From: Halobacillus litoralis
Lineage (GTDB): Bacteria; Bacillota; Bacilli; Bacillales; Halobacillaceae
DNA length: 64,000 nucleotides
Assembly (NCBI RefSeq): GCF_009856445.1
Contig: NZ_WMFA01000001.1
Coordinates: 682,001-746,000 of the forward strand
Direction: 5' to 3'
The position numbers were made by a program, and so were the translations under genes. Shown piece after piece: positions 18,366 through 26,661 of the stretch; position 1 is the first letter of the stretch, and every line of letters starts with the position of its first letter. The notes below the pieces were generated by a model. It ran no database searches. It worked only from the letters and a program-made list of their open reading frames with translations, and was not told the origin of the DNA.

Positions 18366-18393
18366 AGACTGCCGAGAAAGTCTCGACAGCCTT
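18366..18393 (-). terminator. Terminator of the coiled-coil gene
   Basis: On the minus strand CTGTCGAGA pairs with TCTCGGCAG (one G-U pair), followed by TCTTATTT. Confidence 0.7.
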
Positions 18394-18417
18394 ACTTTAT
18401 CTAATTATAGAATAGGA

Positions 18418-19374
18418 TTATGCTCCGGCCTTTGTTGATTGATGCCATTCACCATTTTCATCCTGCCACTTGATGATCATCGTACCACCTTGACCGGTCA
18501 TGTAGAACGTCTTGTCCGGTTCAGCTACGACTTCCCCGGAAGTTCCACCGCCAGCCATTCTATACTCTACATAAACTTTGAAAGTATTGTTGTTTGTGAT
18601 TCTCCAAACCCTGTCTCCCTCTTTGATGTCTAATTCAGGATGCTCGGACTTGAATTCTTCTGATTGCCCGTTTTGAATGTAAGTGAGCTTCAGATTTTCA
18701 ACAACCAATTCTTCAGTGAATACATCGGGTTCTACATCTGTACCGAGACCATCCAGCTCCTCTTGAGAAAGTGGTTCAGAACCTTCTGTAGCTTCACTCA
18801 CTTTATCAGAGACATCTTTAAGTTCCGCTACTTTACTGTTAGCCTTTTCCACTTCAGCAGTCAGGCGGTTGATTTCACTTTCATTGGCTGCATTTTGCTC
18901 GGCGAGTGCATTGTACTCTTTTTGTAATTGATCAAGCTCAGCTTTTGTCATTTCCAGGTCAGCATTTACAGCATCAAGTTGAGCTTGTTTAGCTTCCAGT
19001 TCAGCAATCTTATCTGCAAGGTCTGAACTAAGCTGTTCGTTATCAGCTTCCAATTGAGCAACCTCACCGCTCAGTTTTTCCACTTGTTTTTGCAAGAAGC
19101 TTTTTTCTGCTTCCAGATCATTGATTTTTGTTTTCGCATCGACGATCTTTCCGTTTGCATCTGTCAATTTTGCCGTTGCATCTGCTTTAATTAGTCCTAT
19201 TTTATGAAGTAAACTGTCTTCATTTGCCTCATACTGGACGACCTTATTCTTGAGATCAACAAGTTGATCTTTGACGTTATCGACTGTTTCCCCACCTGTA
19301 AACATCACGCCGCCAGCGATGGCAGACGCTCCCACGACTCCTGCAATTGTTGCTTTTGCTGATAAAAAACCCAT
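18418..19374 (-). CDS. Membrane-anchored coiled-coil protein of unknown function
   Basis: A 318-residue protein. Residues about 8-25 form a small-residue-rich hydrophobic helix (Ala/Gly/Val), either an uncleaved anchor or a signal. From about 40 to 200 there is a long heptad-like stretch rich in Glu, Lys, Leu and Ala (coiled coil), then an acidic linker and a C-terminal beta-rich domain of about 95 residues (NLKLTYIQNGQSEEFKSEHP... VWRITNNNTFKVYVEY). The start at 19374 is chosen because GGAGG lies eight bases before it; an in-frame start at 19428 has no such site. It probably sits on the outer surface and reaches into the wall. No family is recognised. Confidence 0.75.
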   Translation of the reverse strand: MGFLSAKATIAGVVGASAIAGGVMFTGGETVDNVKDQLVDLKNKVVQYEANEDSLLHKIGLIKADATAKLTDANGKIVDAKTKINDLEAEKSFLQKQVEKLSGEVAQLEADNEQLSSDLADKIAELEAKQAQLDAVNADLEMTKAELDQLQKEYNALAEQNAANESEINRLTAEVEKANSKVAELKDVSDKVSEATEGSEPLSQEELDGLGTDVEPDVFTEELVVENLKLTYIQNGQSEEFKSEHPELDIKEGDRVWRITNNNTFKVYVEYRMAGGGTSGEVVAEPDKTFYMTGQGGTMIIKWQDENGEWHQSTKAGA

Positions 19375-19528
19375 TTTACATTCCTCCGTTTTACTATTCA
19401 TTTTTTTGATGTTAAGACCAACAAGCAAATTTTTCTATGTAGGTAGTTTGTTTCTCTTAGTGGAGGCGGAACACTCAACCTAGATTCAGGACTTTTTTTG
19501 CATGTTGTTCTTTCCAAAGATGATTATA

Positions 19529-19542
19529 TTCTTTATAAAGAA
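19529..19542. repeat. Palindrome TTCTTTATAAAGAA
   Basis: A perfect 14-bp inverted repeat about 155 bases upstream of the coiled-coil gene. It has the same arms (TTCT...AGAA) as the site at 19602-19615, so it is a candidate operator. Confidence 0.5.
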
Positions 19543-19601
19543 CAAAAGTAAATGTTTGAAAACCGGCAAAAAATCCAAAAATTAGTATTTAAGAACAACA
19601 A

Positions 19602-19615
19602 TTCTATATATAGAA
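19602..19615. repeat. Palindrome TTCTATATATAGAA
   Basis: A second perfect 14-bp inverted repeat whose centre is 73 bases (about seven helical turns) from the first, so both would face the same side of the helix. Confidence 0.5.
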
Positions 19616-19878
19616 CGTAATTGGTATAAATATCTCATTTTTTCAAATTTGTAAGTTTTGTAGGAAAAGGGTATTATATATTTTTTATATTTTAAATATC
19701 TCCGAACCATAGATCTTTTATTGGAATTTACAGGGGATGAAGGGAGCATATATTGATTTATATTGTATTTCCTGGAATTTAGGTGTCTACACAAACCAAG
19801 TGGGAAAGGCGCCCTGATTGTAAGTTCAACGGTTGAAAAGTATTGTCCTTATCTACGTTATTACTACAAGCAATAAAT

Positions 19879-19924
19879 TAAAAAAAGTGCGTCATACCAG
19901 TGGGATCTCTGGTATGACGCACTT
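19879..19924 (-). terminator. Strong terminator of the ketoacid operon
   Basis: A 16-bp perfect stem (19885-19900 with 19909-19924). Read on the minus strand it is followed by a run of T. It ends the operon that starts at the SAM riboswitches. Confidence 0.93.
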
Positions 19925-19989
19925 ACTACTCGAACATATCCACGTACACCTATTACATAAATGTGAAGTTTAAAGTCTAGTATCTTTGT

Positions 19990-21489
19990 TTAACTGGATT
20001 TTTCCAACACCAAATTCTCTTGCTTCGTTCTAGCAGTCAGTACACTCACAATGCCCATGATCACAAAGGCTGCAGCTGCACTAAAGAACATCGCAATAAA
20101 GATATTTCCTATCAAGTTGAGTGAGGTGAAGGCGACATATAAGGAAGCACCCGTAACGACTGCGGCGATGCCACCATATTGATTCGCCCGGTTCCAGAAA
20201 TACCCGAGGGTGATGGGTGCGATGATCCCGGATATAATTGCGGAAAAGCTGAATTGGATCAGGAAGGCCAGCGACTCTGGTCGTTCTAACGAGAAGTAGA
20301 GGGACAGGAGTCCGACGATAATCAGTGATCCTTTCGCGACTTTCAAAGATTTATTGTCCAGTTCTTGCGTAGACATTTTCCTTGAAGTAAGGAACGGTGC
20401 GACAACACGGTACAAGTCGTTCCCGATACTTGTCGTAATTCCTAAGTATAAGCTGTCCGTACTGGATAAGATCGCAGAGATGATTCCGACGATCATGATG
20501 GCCGCGATTACACTTGGGAAAGCCTCAATGACATAGGTTGGAATGGCCGCATCAGCACTTTGCAAGCTTGGGAAAAGGACACGGGCAGCGAGTCCACCGA
20601 GCACCATTAGAGTGGAAATGATACATAGCACCAACCCTGCTGACAATGTGAATGGAGCCAGGTCTTCCTCTTTTTCAATCGACAGCACTTTGTTCAACAG
20701 GTGTGGCATCAATACGAAACTGAATAGAAGGAACTGAACGGCCATGATGGCGAGCGCACTATTGTACGGACCACCGTCGGCAATGGCAGCGGTCAGGTTC
20801 GGGTCGATGCTATGCAGGCGATCAGTCAGCACACCGAAGACGTTCCAGCCTCCACCGATGGTCCAGAAAAAGGAGACAACGATGAAAATCGAGGTGATCG
20901 CCATCAGAACTCCTTGGATTCCGTCGGTAATGATTTGTGCGAAGGCTCCGCCTAGACCGATGTAAAGAATCGTGATGGCTACACCAATGATGATGCCCCA
21001 GAAATAGGGAATCCCGATGACGGTTTCAAAAATGGTGGCAAGCCCGACATTCTGCCCGACGATATAGTAGACGTTGAATAAGATCAGTAAAGAGACGATC
21101 GCTTGCAGGGCTTTCGAGTTATAACGCTTGCCAAGCCACTCTGGAAGGGTCGACACATGGCCGAATTTCTTACCGTAACGCCAAAACGTTTTGGCGAAGA
21201 GAAGAAGTCCTACCCAGGAGACGCCAAAGCAGCCAAGGGTGTACCAGAGCACAGCGGTTCCGTGTTCGTAGGCCAGTCCTGGGACCCCGATGAAAAGATT
21301 GGCACTGGCGTAAGAGGTGGCGAAACTTGCCCCGACAAGCCAGGGGCTCACTTTTCCCCGGGCCGTAGCAAAGCCGGCCATCGACTGGCTGTGCGCCCGC
21401 CCTTTTTCACCCACCCACGTTACAGCGGCAAAGTATACAGCTAATAAAAGGATGACGGTCCATAGTAATACACCGGAACTTGTAAGCAT
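19990..21489 (-). CDS. Sodium:solute symporter (SSS family)
   Basis: A 499-residue membrane transporter with about 13 hydrophobic segments. It has the sodium-binding neighbourhood WLVGASFATSYASANLFIGVPG near residues 50-72, as in proline/pantothenate-type symporters. AAGGAG lies nine bases before the ATG. It is the last gene of an operon for acetoacetyl-CoA and thiolase enzymes, so it may import a short keto acid or related carboxylate. A 31-residue membrane protein is encoded directly before it and is probably its partner. Confidence 0.83.
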   Translation of the reverse strand: MLTSSGVLLWTVILLLAVYFAAVTWVGEKGRAHSQSMAGFATARGKVSPWLVGASFATSYASANLFIGVPGLAYEHGTAVLWYTLGCFGVSWVGLLLFAKTFWRYGKKFGHVSTLPEWLGKRYNSKALQAIVSLLILFNVYYIVGQNVGLATIFETVIGIPYFWGIIIGVAITILYIGLGGAFAQIITDGIQGVLMAITSIFIVVSFFWTIGGGWNVFGVLTDRLHSIDPNLTAAIADGGPYNSALAIMAVQFLLFSFVLMPHLLNKVLSIEKEEDLAPFTLSAGLVLCIISTLMVLGGLAARVLFPSLQSADAAIPTYVIEAFPSVIAAIMIVGIISAILSSTDSLYLGITTSIGNDLYRVVAPFLTSRKMSTQELDNKSLKVAKGSLIIVGLLSLYFSLERPESLAFLIQFSFSAIISGIIAPITLGYFWNRANQYGGIAAVVTGASLYVAFTSLNLIGNIFIAMFFSAAAAFVIMGIVSVLTARTKQENLVLEKSS

Positions 21490-21492
21490 CGT

Positions 21493-21588
21493 TTATCGTT
21501 CTCCTTTCTTCGTCGTGTAAAAATTCTTCCATATGAATAGTCCGAGCAACCAGAATAAAGCGACAGCGATGAAATAAGTAAGGATCAT
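21493..21588 (-). CDS. 31-residue single-span microprotein, symporter partner
   Basis: MILTYFIAVALFWLLGLFIW and 11 more residues, ending KKGER. It is one hydrophobic helix of about 18 residues with a basic cytoplasmic-type tail. A strong AAGGAGG lies before the ATG. The ATG overlaps the TGA of the zinc-ribbon gene (ATGA), and its own stop is four bases from the symporter start, so it is tightly coupled to both. Small accessory proteins are known next to several sodium symporters; this one is likely to belong to that type. It is short enough for automatic gene callers to miss. Confidence 0.8.
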   Translation of the reverse strand: MILTYFIAVALFWLLGLFIWKNFYTTKKGER

Positions 21589-22007
21589 ATCGTTTCCTCC
21601 TTTTTTTTGAAGAATGGCAAAGGGTGTGGTCCGATTTCACTGATTTCCATTTCGACTTTCATGTTATAAGTTAAGTCTGTTTCGTCTATCAATACGTGCG
21701 TCAATAGAGAAGGTCCTTCTTCAAGAGCGACGACGCCGACCACATAGGGTGTATGTTCCTGCCACACGGGATGTCCCGCACGATGGATCACGCTCCATGT
21801 TTTCAGCCTTCCTTTACCGGAGGCTTTTTTCCATGTTAACGAATCATTAAAACAATGGGGACAGTGTTCGCGAGGGTAAAAGATCCATTGCTCACACTTG
21901 TCACATTGTTGAAGACTGAGATGACCGGCTTGGATGCTTTCCCAAAAAGGATGACTTATTGGTGTGATCGTCGGACCTGGTAAAGAAATGTTTGGTTGTT
22001 GGCTCAT
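21585..22007 (-). CDS. Zn-ribbon OB-fold protein (DUF35 family)
   Basis: A 140-residue protein with a rubredoxin-like zinc ribbon (C35-x2-C38 and C49-x2-C52 in QCDKCEQWIFYPREHCPHC) followed by an OB-fold domain. DUF35 proteins form complexes with thiolase-like partners, for example in sterol side-chain retro-aldol cleavage (Ltp2 with ChsH2-type domains) and in phloroglucinol acylation (PhlB with PhlC). The partner here is the thiolase-like gene directly upstream, which it overlaps by four bases. Confidence 0.87.
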   Translation of the reverse strand: MSQQPNISLPGPTITPISHPFWESIQAGHLSLQQCDKCEQWIFYPREHCPHCFNDSLTWKKASGKGRLKTWSVIHRAGHPVWQEHTPYVVGVVALEEGPSLLTHVLIDETDLTYNMKVEMEISEIGPHPLPFFKKKEETI

Positions 22008-23164
22008 TGTTCTCCTCCTAACACAAGCGCCGTTGTTTCGCTTAATGTGGCTCCGTTCCCTGTCACGAGTGCTTTTTTAGCATCAGGGATTTGTCGGTTT
22101 CCAGCTTCGCCTCTCAATTGATGGACGGCTTCCACCACATGCGACATGCCGCCTGCCAAGTCTGCCTGGCCGAACCCTAACTGGCCGCCATGCGTGTTCA
22201 ATGGATAATCACCGTCATGGCCAAAGCTGTGGTTTTTAACAAACTCTCCGAACTTTCCAGGCTTACAAAGACCCGCACTCTCAAGTGTTGTGGCAACGAC
22301 ACTTGTATAACAGTCATACAGGGAGAAAAGGTCGATGTCTTCCACGTCCGTCTCTGCTTGTTCAAGCGCTCTTGGGATCGAATAGGTAAATGGCAAGGTG
22401 TCTATACTTGGCGCCTGGCTGACCGCCCGGTGGGTGATCTTTTCTCCAGCTCCTTTCAGGTAGACCGCTTTATGCTTACCTTGTGCTGCTTTTTCCGCAG
22501 ATGTAACGACGACGGCTGCTCCACCGGCTACAGGCATGACGATCTCAAGAAGGTGAAGCGGATCAGCGATCAAAGGAGAGGCGAGAATATCTTCGACTTC
22601 CACGGGTTTTCCATAGAAAATCGCATCCGGGTTCAACTGGGCATTTTTCCTGTGCCAGTAGGCGATCCTTGCAAAGTCTTCCTGGGTGGATCCGTGTTCT
22701 TCCATGTGCTGTCTTTTTAAGAGGGCATAGGAAGTATTCGCTCCAGAGGCACCGAAAGGCACATCAAACTCGCGGATCGGATTACGGTTCGGGGATCGTA
22801 ATGTTTCGCCTTTTTCATTTTTGTTTGCTAGGACACAGACGACGGTTTCGCACATGCCTGCCTGAATGGCTGCGGCGGCTCTCCAGATCATCCCCGGTCC
22901 GGTCGCTCCGCCGAGATCAACCGTATTGGACATCGTGGGATCGATTCCTAGATACTCAGAAACCGTCGCCGGCACATGTTGGGGCGTCTCCCCGACTTGG
23001 GGTCCGACGAGCAGACCGTCGACGTCTTCCTTGGAGATGCCGGCATCCTGGATGGCGAGGCGGACGGATTCTGCAATCAAACTTAATGTGGTTTTTCCTT
23101 CTGAATAACGGACGGGCTTCAGCTCACCGATTCCGGTGATCGCTCCTTGAATTTGGCTGGCCAT
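22004..23164 (-). CDS. SCP-x/Ltp-type thiolase-like protein lacking the nucleophilic cysteine
   Basis: A 386-residue member of the thiolase superfamily. Where biosynthetic thiolases carry the acyl-accepting cysteine, this protein reads VDLGGATGPG (about residues 82-91) with no Cys. The C-terminal part reads LNTHGGQLGFGQADLAGG in place of the GHP-x-G histidine loop and the CGGG cysteine. This is the pattern of Ltp2-like retro-aldolases that work with a DUF35 partner, which is the next gene. It therefore probably cleaves or forms a carbon-carbon bond on an acyl-CoA, or acts as an acyltransferase in a complex. Start and stop both overlap the neighbours. Confidence 0.8.
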   Translation of the reverse strand: MASQIQGAITGIGELKPVRYSEGKTTLSLIAESVRLAIQDAGISKEDVDGLLVGPQVGETPQHVPATVSEYLGIDPTMSNTVDLGGATGPGMIWRAAAAIQAGMCETVVCVLANKNEKGETLRSPNRNPIREFDVPFGASGANTSYALLKRQHMEEHGSTQEDFARIAYWHRKNAQLNPDAIFYGKPVEVEDILASPLIADPLHLLEIVMPVAGGAAVVVTSAEKAAQGKHKAVYLKGAGEKITHRAVSQAPSIDTLPFTYSIPRALEQAETDVEDIDLFSLYDCYTSVVATTLESAGLCKPGKFGEFVKNHSFGHDGDYPLNTHGGQLGFGQADLAGGMSHVVEAVHQLRGEAGNRQIPDAKKALVTGNGATLSETTALVLGGEQ

Positions 23165-25107
23165 TACACGAACTCCTTTTCTGAAAGCTGACGAAATGCT
23201 TGTAAGCTGGATGGATTACGTAAGGACGCTTCGTTTTTCACTTCTTTTCCTAAAGCGGCTGTTTTCGCTGCTCCTTCGACTCTTTTTCCATTGATGGTAT
23301 GAGGGATTTCCTCCACTTGATAAATCCGCTTCGGTACATGACGAGGAGAAGCTTTCGTGCGGATCTGTCGCCGTATTTCTTTTGCTAAGTCTTCCGTCAG
23401 TTGTTCCGTGACGATACAGAGGACAATTTCTTCATCATGGTCTTTTGGTGCTCCGAATACGACGCTGTCTTTGATTTCTTTGATATGATCGACGACACCG
23501 TATATTTCAGCCGTACCGATGCGGACACCACCTGGATTCAAGGTCGTATCGGCACGTCCATAAATGATGAATGATTGGTCGATGGTCTGTTCAGCCAAGT
23601 CCCCATGTGTCCAGATCCCTGGTCGTTTGGAAAAGTAGCTCTTCCGGTAACGTTCCTCTCCACCTTCGCCAAAGAATGTGAGCGGCATGCTAGGGAATGG
23701 TTTCGTACAAACAAGGTCGCCCTTTTCTTCGTAGACCGATGCTCCTCGCTCATCCAATACATCGACCGCCATACCTAACGCTTTGCATGCGATTTCGCCT
23801 TGCTTCAGAGGGTGAACCGGTGATCCCATGACAAAACAGCCGATGATTTCTGTTCCGCCGGAAATGGAAGCCAGAAACAGATCTTGTTTGATGGTTTGAT
23901 AGATCCAGTTGTATTGCTCAGGCGCTAAGGGAGCCCCGCAGGAGAGCAGACTTTTCAAAGAGTCGAGTGAATGAGTGTTTTTCAGATCGACGCCTGCTTT
24001 CATCAATGTATCGAGGTATTTAGGACTTGTACCAAAATGGGTGATGCCGACTTCATCCGCAATGTCCCACAAATGGGTAAGGGAATCCTGTCTTACGGGA
24101 GAGCCGTCATACAATAGAATCGCCGCTTCACTGGCTAACCCTGAAACGAGCCATGGATACATCATCCAGGCGGTATTGGTGTACCAGAACAACACGTCAC
24201 CTTGCTGGACATCGCAATGGAGCTGATGCTCTTTCACATGTTGCAGGAGTGTCCCGCCGACTGAGTGAACGATCGCTTTCGGCAGTCCCGTCGTTCCGGA
24301 TGTATATAAAATATATAAAGGGTGGTTAAAAGGAACGGGTTCGAACGTGGGCTCTTCTGCTTCATTGTTACAAAGCTCGCTCCATGAAAGAGATTCGATC
24401 CCTTCAATATCCGTTTCCCCTCCGAACGTGACGAGTGCGGATAGTCCTTCCAGGTGTTCCGTCGTCTGCTTGATTTTGTCCTCGATTTGGAATGGCTTCT
24501 GCTTATATTGATAAGAGAGAGTAGCGATCAATACTTTCGGTTTCACCTGACCAATGCGGTCGACGATTCCTTTCGTTCCGAAGTCAGGGGAACAGGAGGT
24601 CCATGTCGCCCCCAGTGAAGTGGTCGCAATCAAGGCCACTAATCCCTGGATATCGTTCTTCGTGACCCCGGCGACACAATCGCCTTTTTGAACACCTAAT
24701 TGTTTTAAACCTTCCTGGGCTTTGGCAACGGATTGTTTTAGCTCTTGTAAAGTGATGCTTCCTTGAACGCCTGTCTCATTCGCTTCATAGGCAGCGATCC
24801 GATCAAGAGAACCGCGCAGCAGGTTTTCAGCGAAATTCAACCGTGCTTCCGGAAACCATGTACTATCCGGCATCGACGGGCCAGGGACAAAAACACGGTC
24901 GCCTTTATCTCCGATAATTCCTGCATAATCCCAAACGGCTGACCAAAATACAGCCAGGTGAGAAACGGACCAACGGTGGAACCGTTCATACGGAAAGAGC
25001 GGCTGGCCGGTAGATTCGGCAAAAGCTTTGATATGCGACTGTTCTATTCTTTCGCTCGATGGCTCCCAAAGATACGGGGAACGCTGAGCTGTAATTGTTG
25101 TATTCAT
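23164..25107 (-). CDS. Acetoacetate--CoA ligase
   Basis: A 647-residue adenylate-forming enzyme that activates acetoacetate (or a close keto acid) with ATP and CoA. The P-loop-like YTSGTTGLPKAIVHS is near residue 275, and GGTEIIGCF and the later YGRADTTLNPGGVRIG carry the adenylation and hinge residues. The N-terminal WFPEARLNFAENLLRG is characteristic of acetoacetyl-CoA synthetases, and the length fits that family rather than acetyl-CoA synthetase. It follows the thiolase gene by 20 bases. Together, ligase and thiolase would turn acetoacetate into two acetyl-CoA. Confidence 0.88.
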   Translation of the reverse strand: MNTTITAQRSPYLWEPSSERIEQSHIKAFAESTGQPLFPYERFHRWSVSHLAVFWSAVWDYAGIIGDKGDRVFVPGPSMPDSTWFPEARLNFAENLLRGSLDRIAAYEANETGVQGSITLQELKQSVAKAQEGLKQLGVQKGDCVAGVTKNDIQGLVALIATTSLGATWTSCSPDFGTKGIVDRIGQVKPKVLIATLSYQYKQKPFQIEDKIKQTTEHLEGLSALVTFGGETDIEGIESLSWSELCNNEAEEPTFEPVPFNHPLYILYTSGTTGLPKAIVHSVGGTLLQHVKEHQLHCDVQQGDVLFWYTNTAWMMYPWLVSGLASEAAILLYDGSPVRQDSLTHLWDIADEVGITHFGTSPKYLDTLMKAGVDLKNTHSLDSLKSLLSCGAPLAPEQYNWIYQTIKQDLFLASISGGTEIIGCFVMGSPVHPLKQGEIACKALGMAVDVLDERGASVYEEKGDLVCTKPFPSMPLTFFGEGGEERYRKSYFSKRPGIWTHGDLAEQTIDQSFIIYGRADTTLNPGGVRIGTAEIYGVVDHIKEIKDSVVFGAPKDHDEEIVLCIVTEQLTEDLAKEIRRQIRTKASPRHVPKRIYQVEEIPHTINGKRVEGAAKTAALGKEVKNEASLRNPSSLQAFRQLSEKEFV

Positions 25108-25127
25108 TGGATTTATCTCCTTTCGAG

Positions 25128-26282
25128 TTATGTATGAGGAACTTCAATCAACAGGGCCATTCCCTGTCCGCCACCGCCACAAAGGGACGCTATGCCTTTT
25201 CCACCGCCGCGCCGTTTCAGTTCATGGGCAAGGGTCAAAACGAGCCGGAATCCTGTCCCTCCGAGAGGATGACCAAGAGAAACCGCTCCACCGTTCACAT
25301 TGACCCGGTCATAATCGATGCCAAGATCGCGGCAGCTGGCTATGACCACACTGGCAAAAGCCTCGTTGATTTCAAACAGATCAATATCGTCAGTAGTCAA
25401 TTGGTGTCTATCTAATAGTTCCTGGATCGCTTGCGATGGTTTGGTTTGTAAGCTCGGATCCGGCCCGGCAATCTCTGACCAATCGATAATTTCTGCGAGC
25501 GGGTTCTGTCCAAGTGATTCTGCTTTCTCTTTCGTGGTAACGATCCCAACGCTCGCCCCGTCTGTCATTTGAGACGCATTGCCTGCCGTAATCGTGCCTT
25601 CGTTGGAAAAGGCGGTGGAGAGGTTGGCTAACTTTTCAACTGTCGTTCCTTTACGGATGCCTTCATCTTCCTCGAGTAATCCAGAAAAAGGTGCGAGTTC
25701 AGGTTGAAACCATCCTTTTTCCTGAGCAAGAGATGCTCGTTGTTGAGAAAGGGCGGCGTATTCATCCTGCTCCTCTCGACTAATTTCGAATGAGCGGTTT
25801 TTCTCATCGGTAAGAGCTCCCATCGATACATCCGTTAAGGCGCACCACAAACCATCGTTCAGTAAGGTGTCTTTCAGGATGGTATGGCCGAGTCCTGAAG
25901 AAGCTCTTACAGGAGCAGTATGAGGAGCGTTCGTCATCGAGTCGAAGCCACCGACGATGTATAACTCTCCTTCGTTCAGTTGCAGTCTTCGGGAGGCATC
26001 CGCGATTGTAGCGATTCCACCTAAACAGACATTGTTCAATGTGATGGCAGGTGTATGGATCTCCACCCCTGCTTTATAAGCGACTTGTCTGGCAGGATTT
26101 TGACCACCCCCAGCCTGGATGACTTGGGCAAGCAGCGCGCCATCTGCCTGTTTGGCTATTGGATTTCTCTTTATTAAAGCGTTTAACGCGTGAGATCCGA
26201 GTTCTGCTGCGGATTTCTTTTTCAAAGCCCCTTTCCATTTTCCGAACGGGGTACGAATGCCATCTAAAAGTACAGTACTCAT
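25128..26282 (-). CDS. Acetyl-CoA C-acyltransferase (thiolase)
   Basis: A 384-residue thiolase with all catalytic residues: nucleophile C86 (NNVCLGGIATI), H338 (SLGHPLGGTGFR) and C368 (SLCGGGGQGMAL). It is the first gene of the operon. Its start ATG at 26282 is preceded by AAAGGAG at the end of a riboswitch leader. It would split acetoacetyl-CoA or another 3-ketoacyl-CoA made by the ligase downstream. The motif around C86 (VCLGG) deviates from the common VCASG or LCGSG, so the acyl-chain preference may differ. Confidence 0.88.
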   Translation of the reverse strand: MSTVLLDGIRTPFGKWKGALKKKSAAELGSHALNALIKRNPIAKQADGALLAQVIQAGGGQNPARQVAYKAGVEIHTPAITLNNVCLGGIATIADASRRLQLNEGELYIVGGFDSMTNAPHTAPVRASSGLGHTILKDTLLNDGLWCALTDVSMGALTDEKNRSFEISREEQDEYAALSQQRASLAQEKGWFQPELAPFSGLLEEDEGIRKGTTVEKLANLSTAFSNEGTITAGNASQMTDGASVGIVTTKEKAESLGQNPLAEIIDWSEIAGPDPSLQTKPSQAIQELLDRHQLTTDDIDLFEINEAFASVVIASCRDLGIDYDRVNVNGGAVSLGHPLGGTGFRLVLTLAHELKRRGGGKGIASLCGGGGQGMALLIEVPHT

Positions 26283-26312
26283 CTATGTAGCCACTCCTTT
26301 TTGTGAAATAGA

Positions 26313-26350
26313 AAGAGCCCTCTTTACAAAAAAATAAGAAGAGGGCTCTT
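26313..26350 (-). terminator. Expression-platform terminator hairpin of SAM riboswitch A
   Basis: On the minus strand AAGAGCCCTCTT pairs perfectly with AAGAGGGCTCTT (12 bp, 14-base loop), followed by TCTATTTC. Its 5' arm also takes part in an alternative hairpin with the 3' strand of aptamer helix P1 (pairing of 26334-26343 with 26353-26362), the usual antiterminator arrangement. That alternative hairpin is itself followed by a run of seven T (minus strand). Confidence 0.75.
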
Positions 26351-26353
26351 GGC

Positions 26354-26464
26354 TCTTCTTATCTTCCAGGATCATCTCCTGCAGGAATTAGCACCTTTTC
26401 AAGCGGCTGCTTGATGGTTGCCGGGCGTCAACGGGCCAGTCCCTCTGCCTCTCTGGATAAGAAA
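26354..26464 (-). ncRNA. SAM-I riboswitch (S box) A, proximal
   Basis: On the minus strand the conserved core is complete: CTTATCCAGAGAGG (P1 and kink-turn start), GAGGGACTGGCCC, a CCCGGCAACC element, GGTGCTAATTCC and the closing GAAGATAAG. P1 pairs TTCTTATC with GATAAGAA. It lies about 70 bases upstream of the thiolase ATG and probably turns the operon down when S-adenosylmethionine is plentiful. Confidence 0.95.
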
Positions 26465-26479
26465 TAAATATTCAGTTGG

Positions 26480-26515
26480 AAAATAGAAAACCTCTCTATC
26501 ACTGATAGAGAGGTT
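26480..26515 (-). terminator. Terminator of SAM riboswitch B
   Basis: On the minus strand AACCTCTCTATC and GATAGAGAGGTT form a 12-bp perfect stem with a three-base loop, followed by TTTCTATTTT. It lies between the two aptamers. Confidence 0.92.
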
Positions 26516-26528
26516 AGAGATTATGTGA

Positions 26529-26635
26529 ATCTCTTATCTTCCTGAGCGTTCACTCAGTAGGATTTGGCACCATGCTATATAAATAGCGGTTGCCGGGTTT
26601 CACAGGGCCAGTCCCTCCACCTCTCTGGATAAGAT
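26529..26635 (-). ncRNA. SAM-I riboswitch (S box) B, distal
   Basis: A second complete S-box aptamer on the minus strand: ATCTTATCCAGAGAGG, GGAGGGACTGGCCC, ACCCGGCAACC, GGTGCCAAATCC and GGAAGATAAGAG. It sits 64 bases upstream of aptamer A in the same transcript. The two share the core but differ in the variable helices P3 and P4, so they are not a recent exact duplication. Confidence 0.95.
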
Positions 26636-26661
26636 GTTCTTTCGTTATTTGGTTAAGTGCC

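Larger units (their letters stand above)
19375..19878. other. Upstream region of the coiled-coil gene, gene-free
   Basis: About 500 AT-rich bases with no supported gene. It holds two 14-bp palindromes listed separately and scattered AAGAAC/GTTCTT half-sites (near 19505 and 19591). The rest shows nothing clear. Confidence 0.5.
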
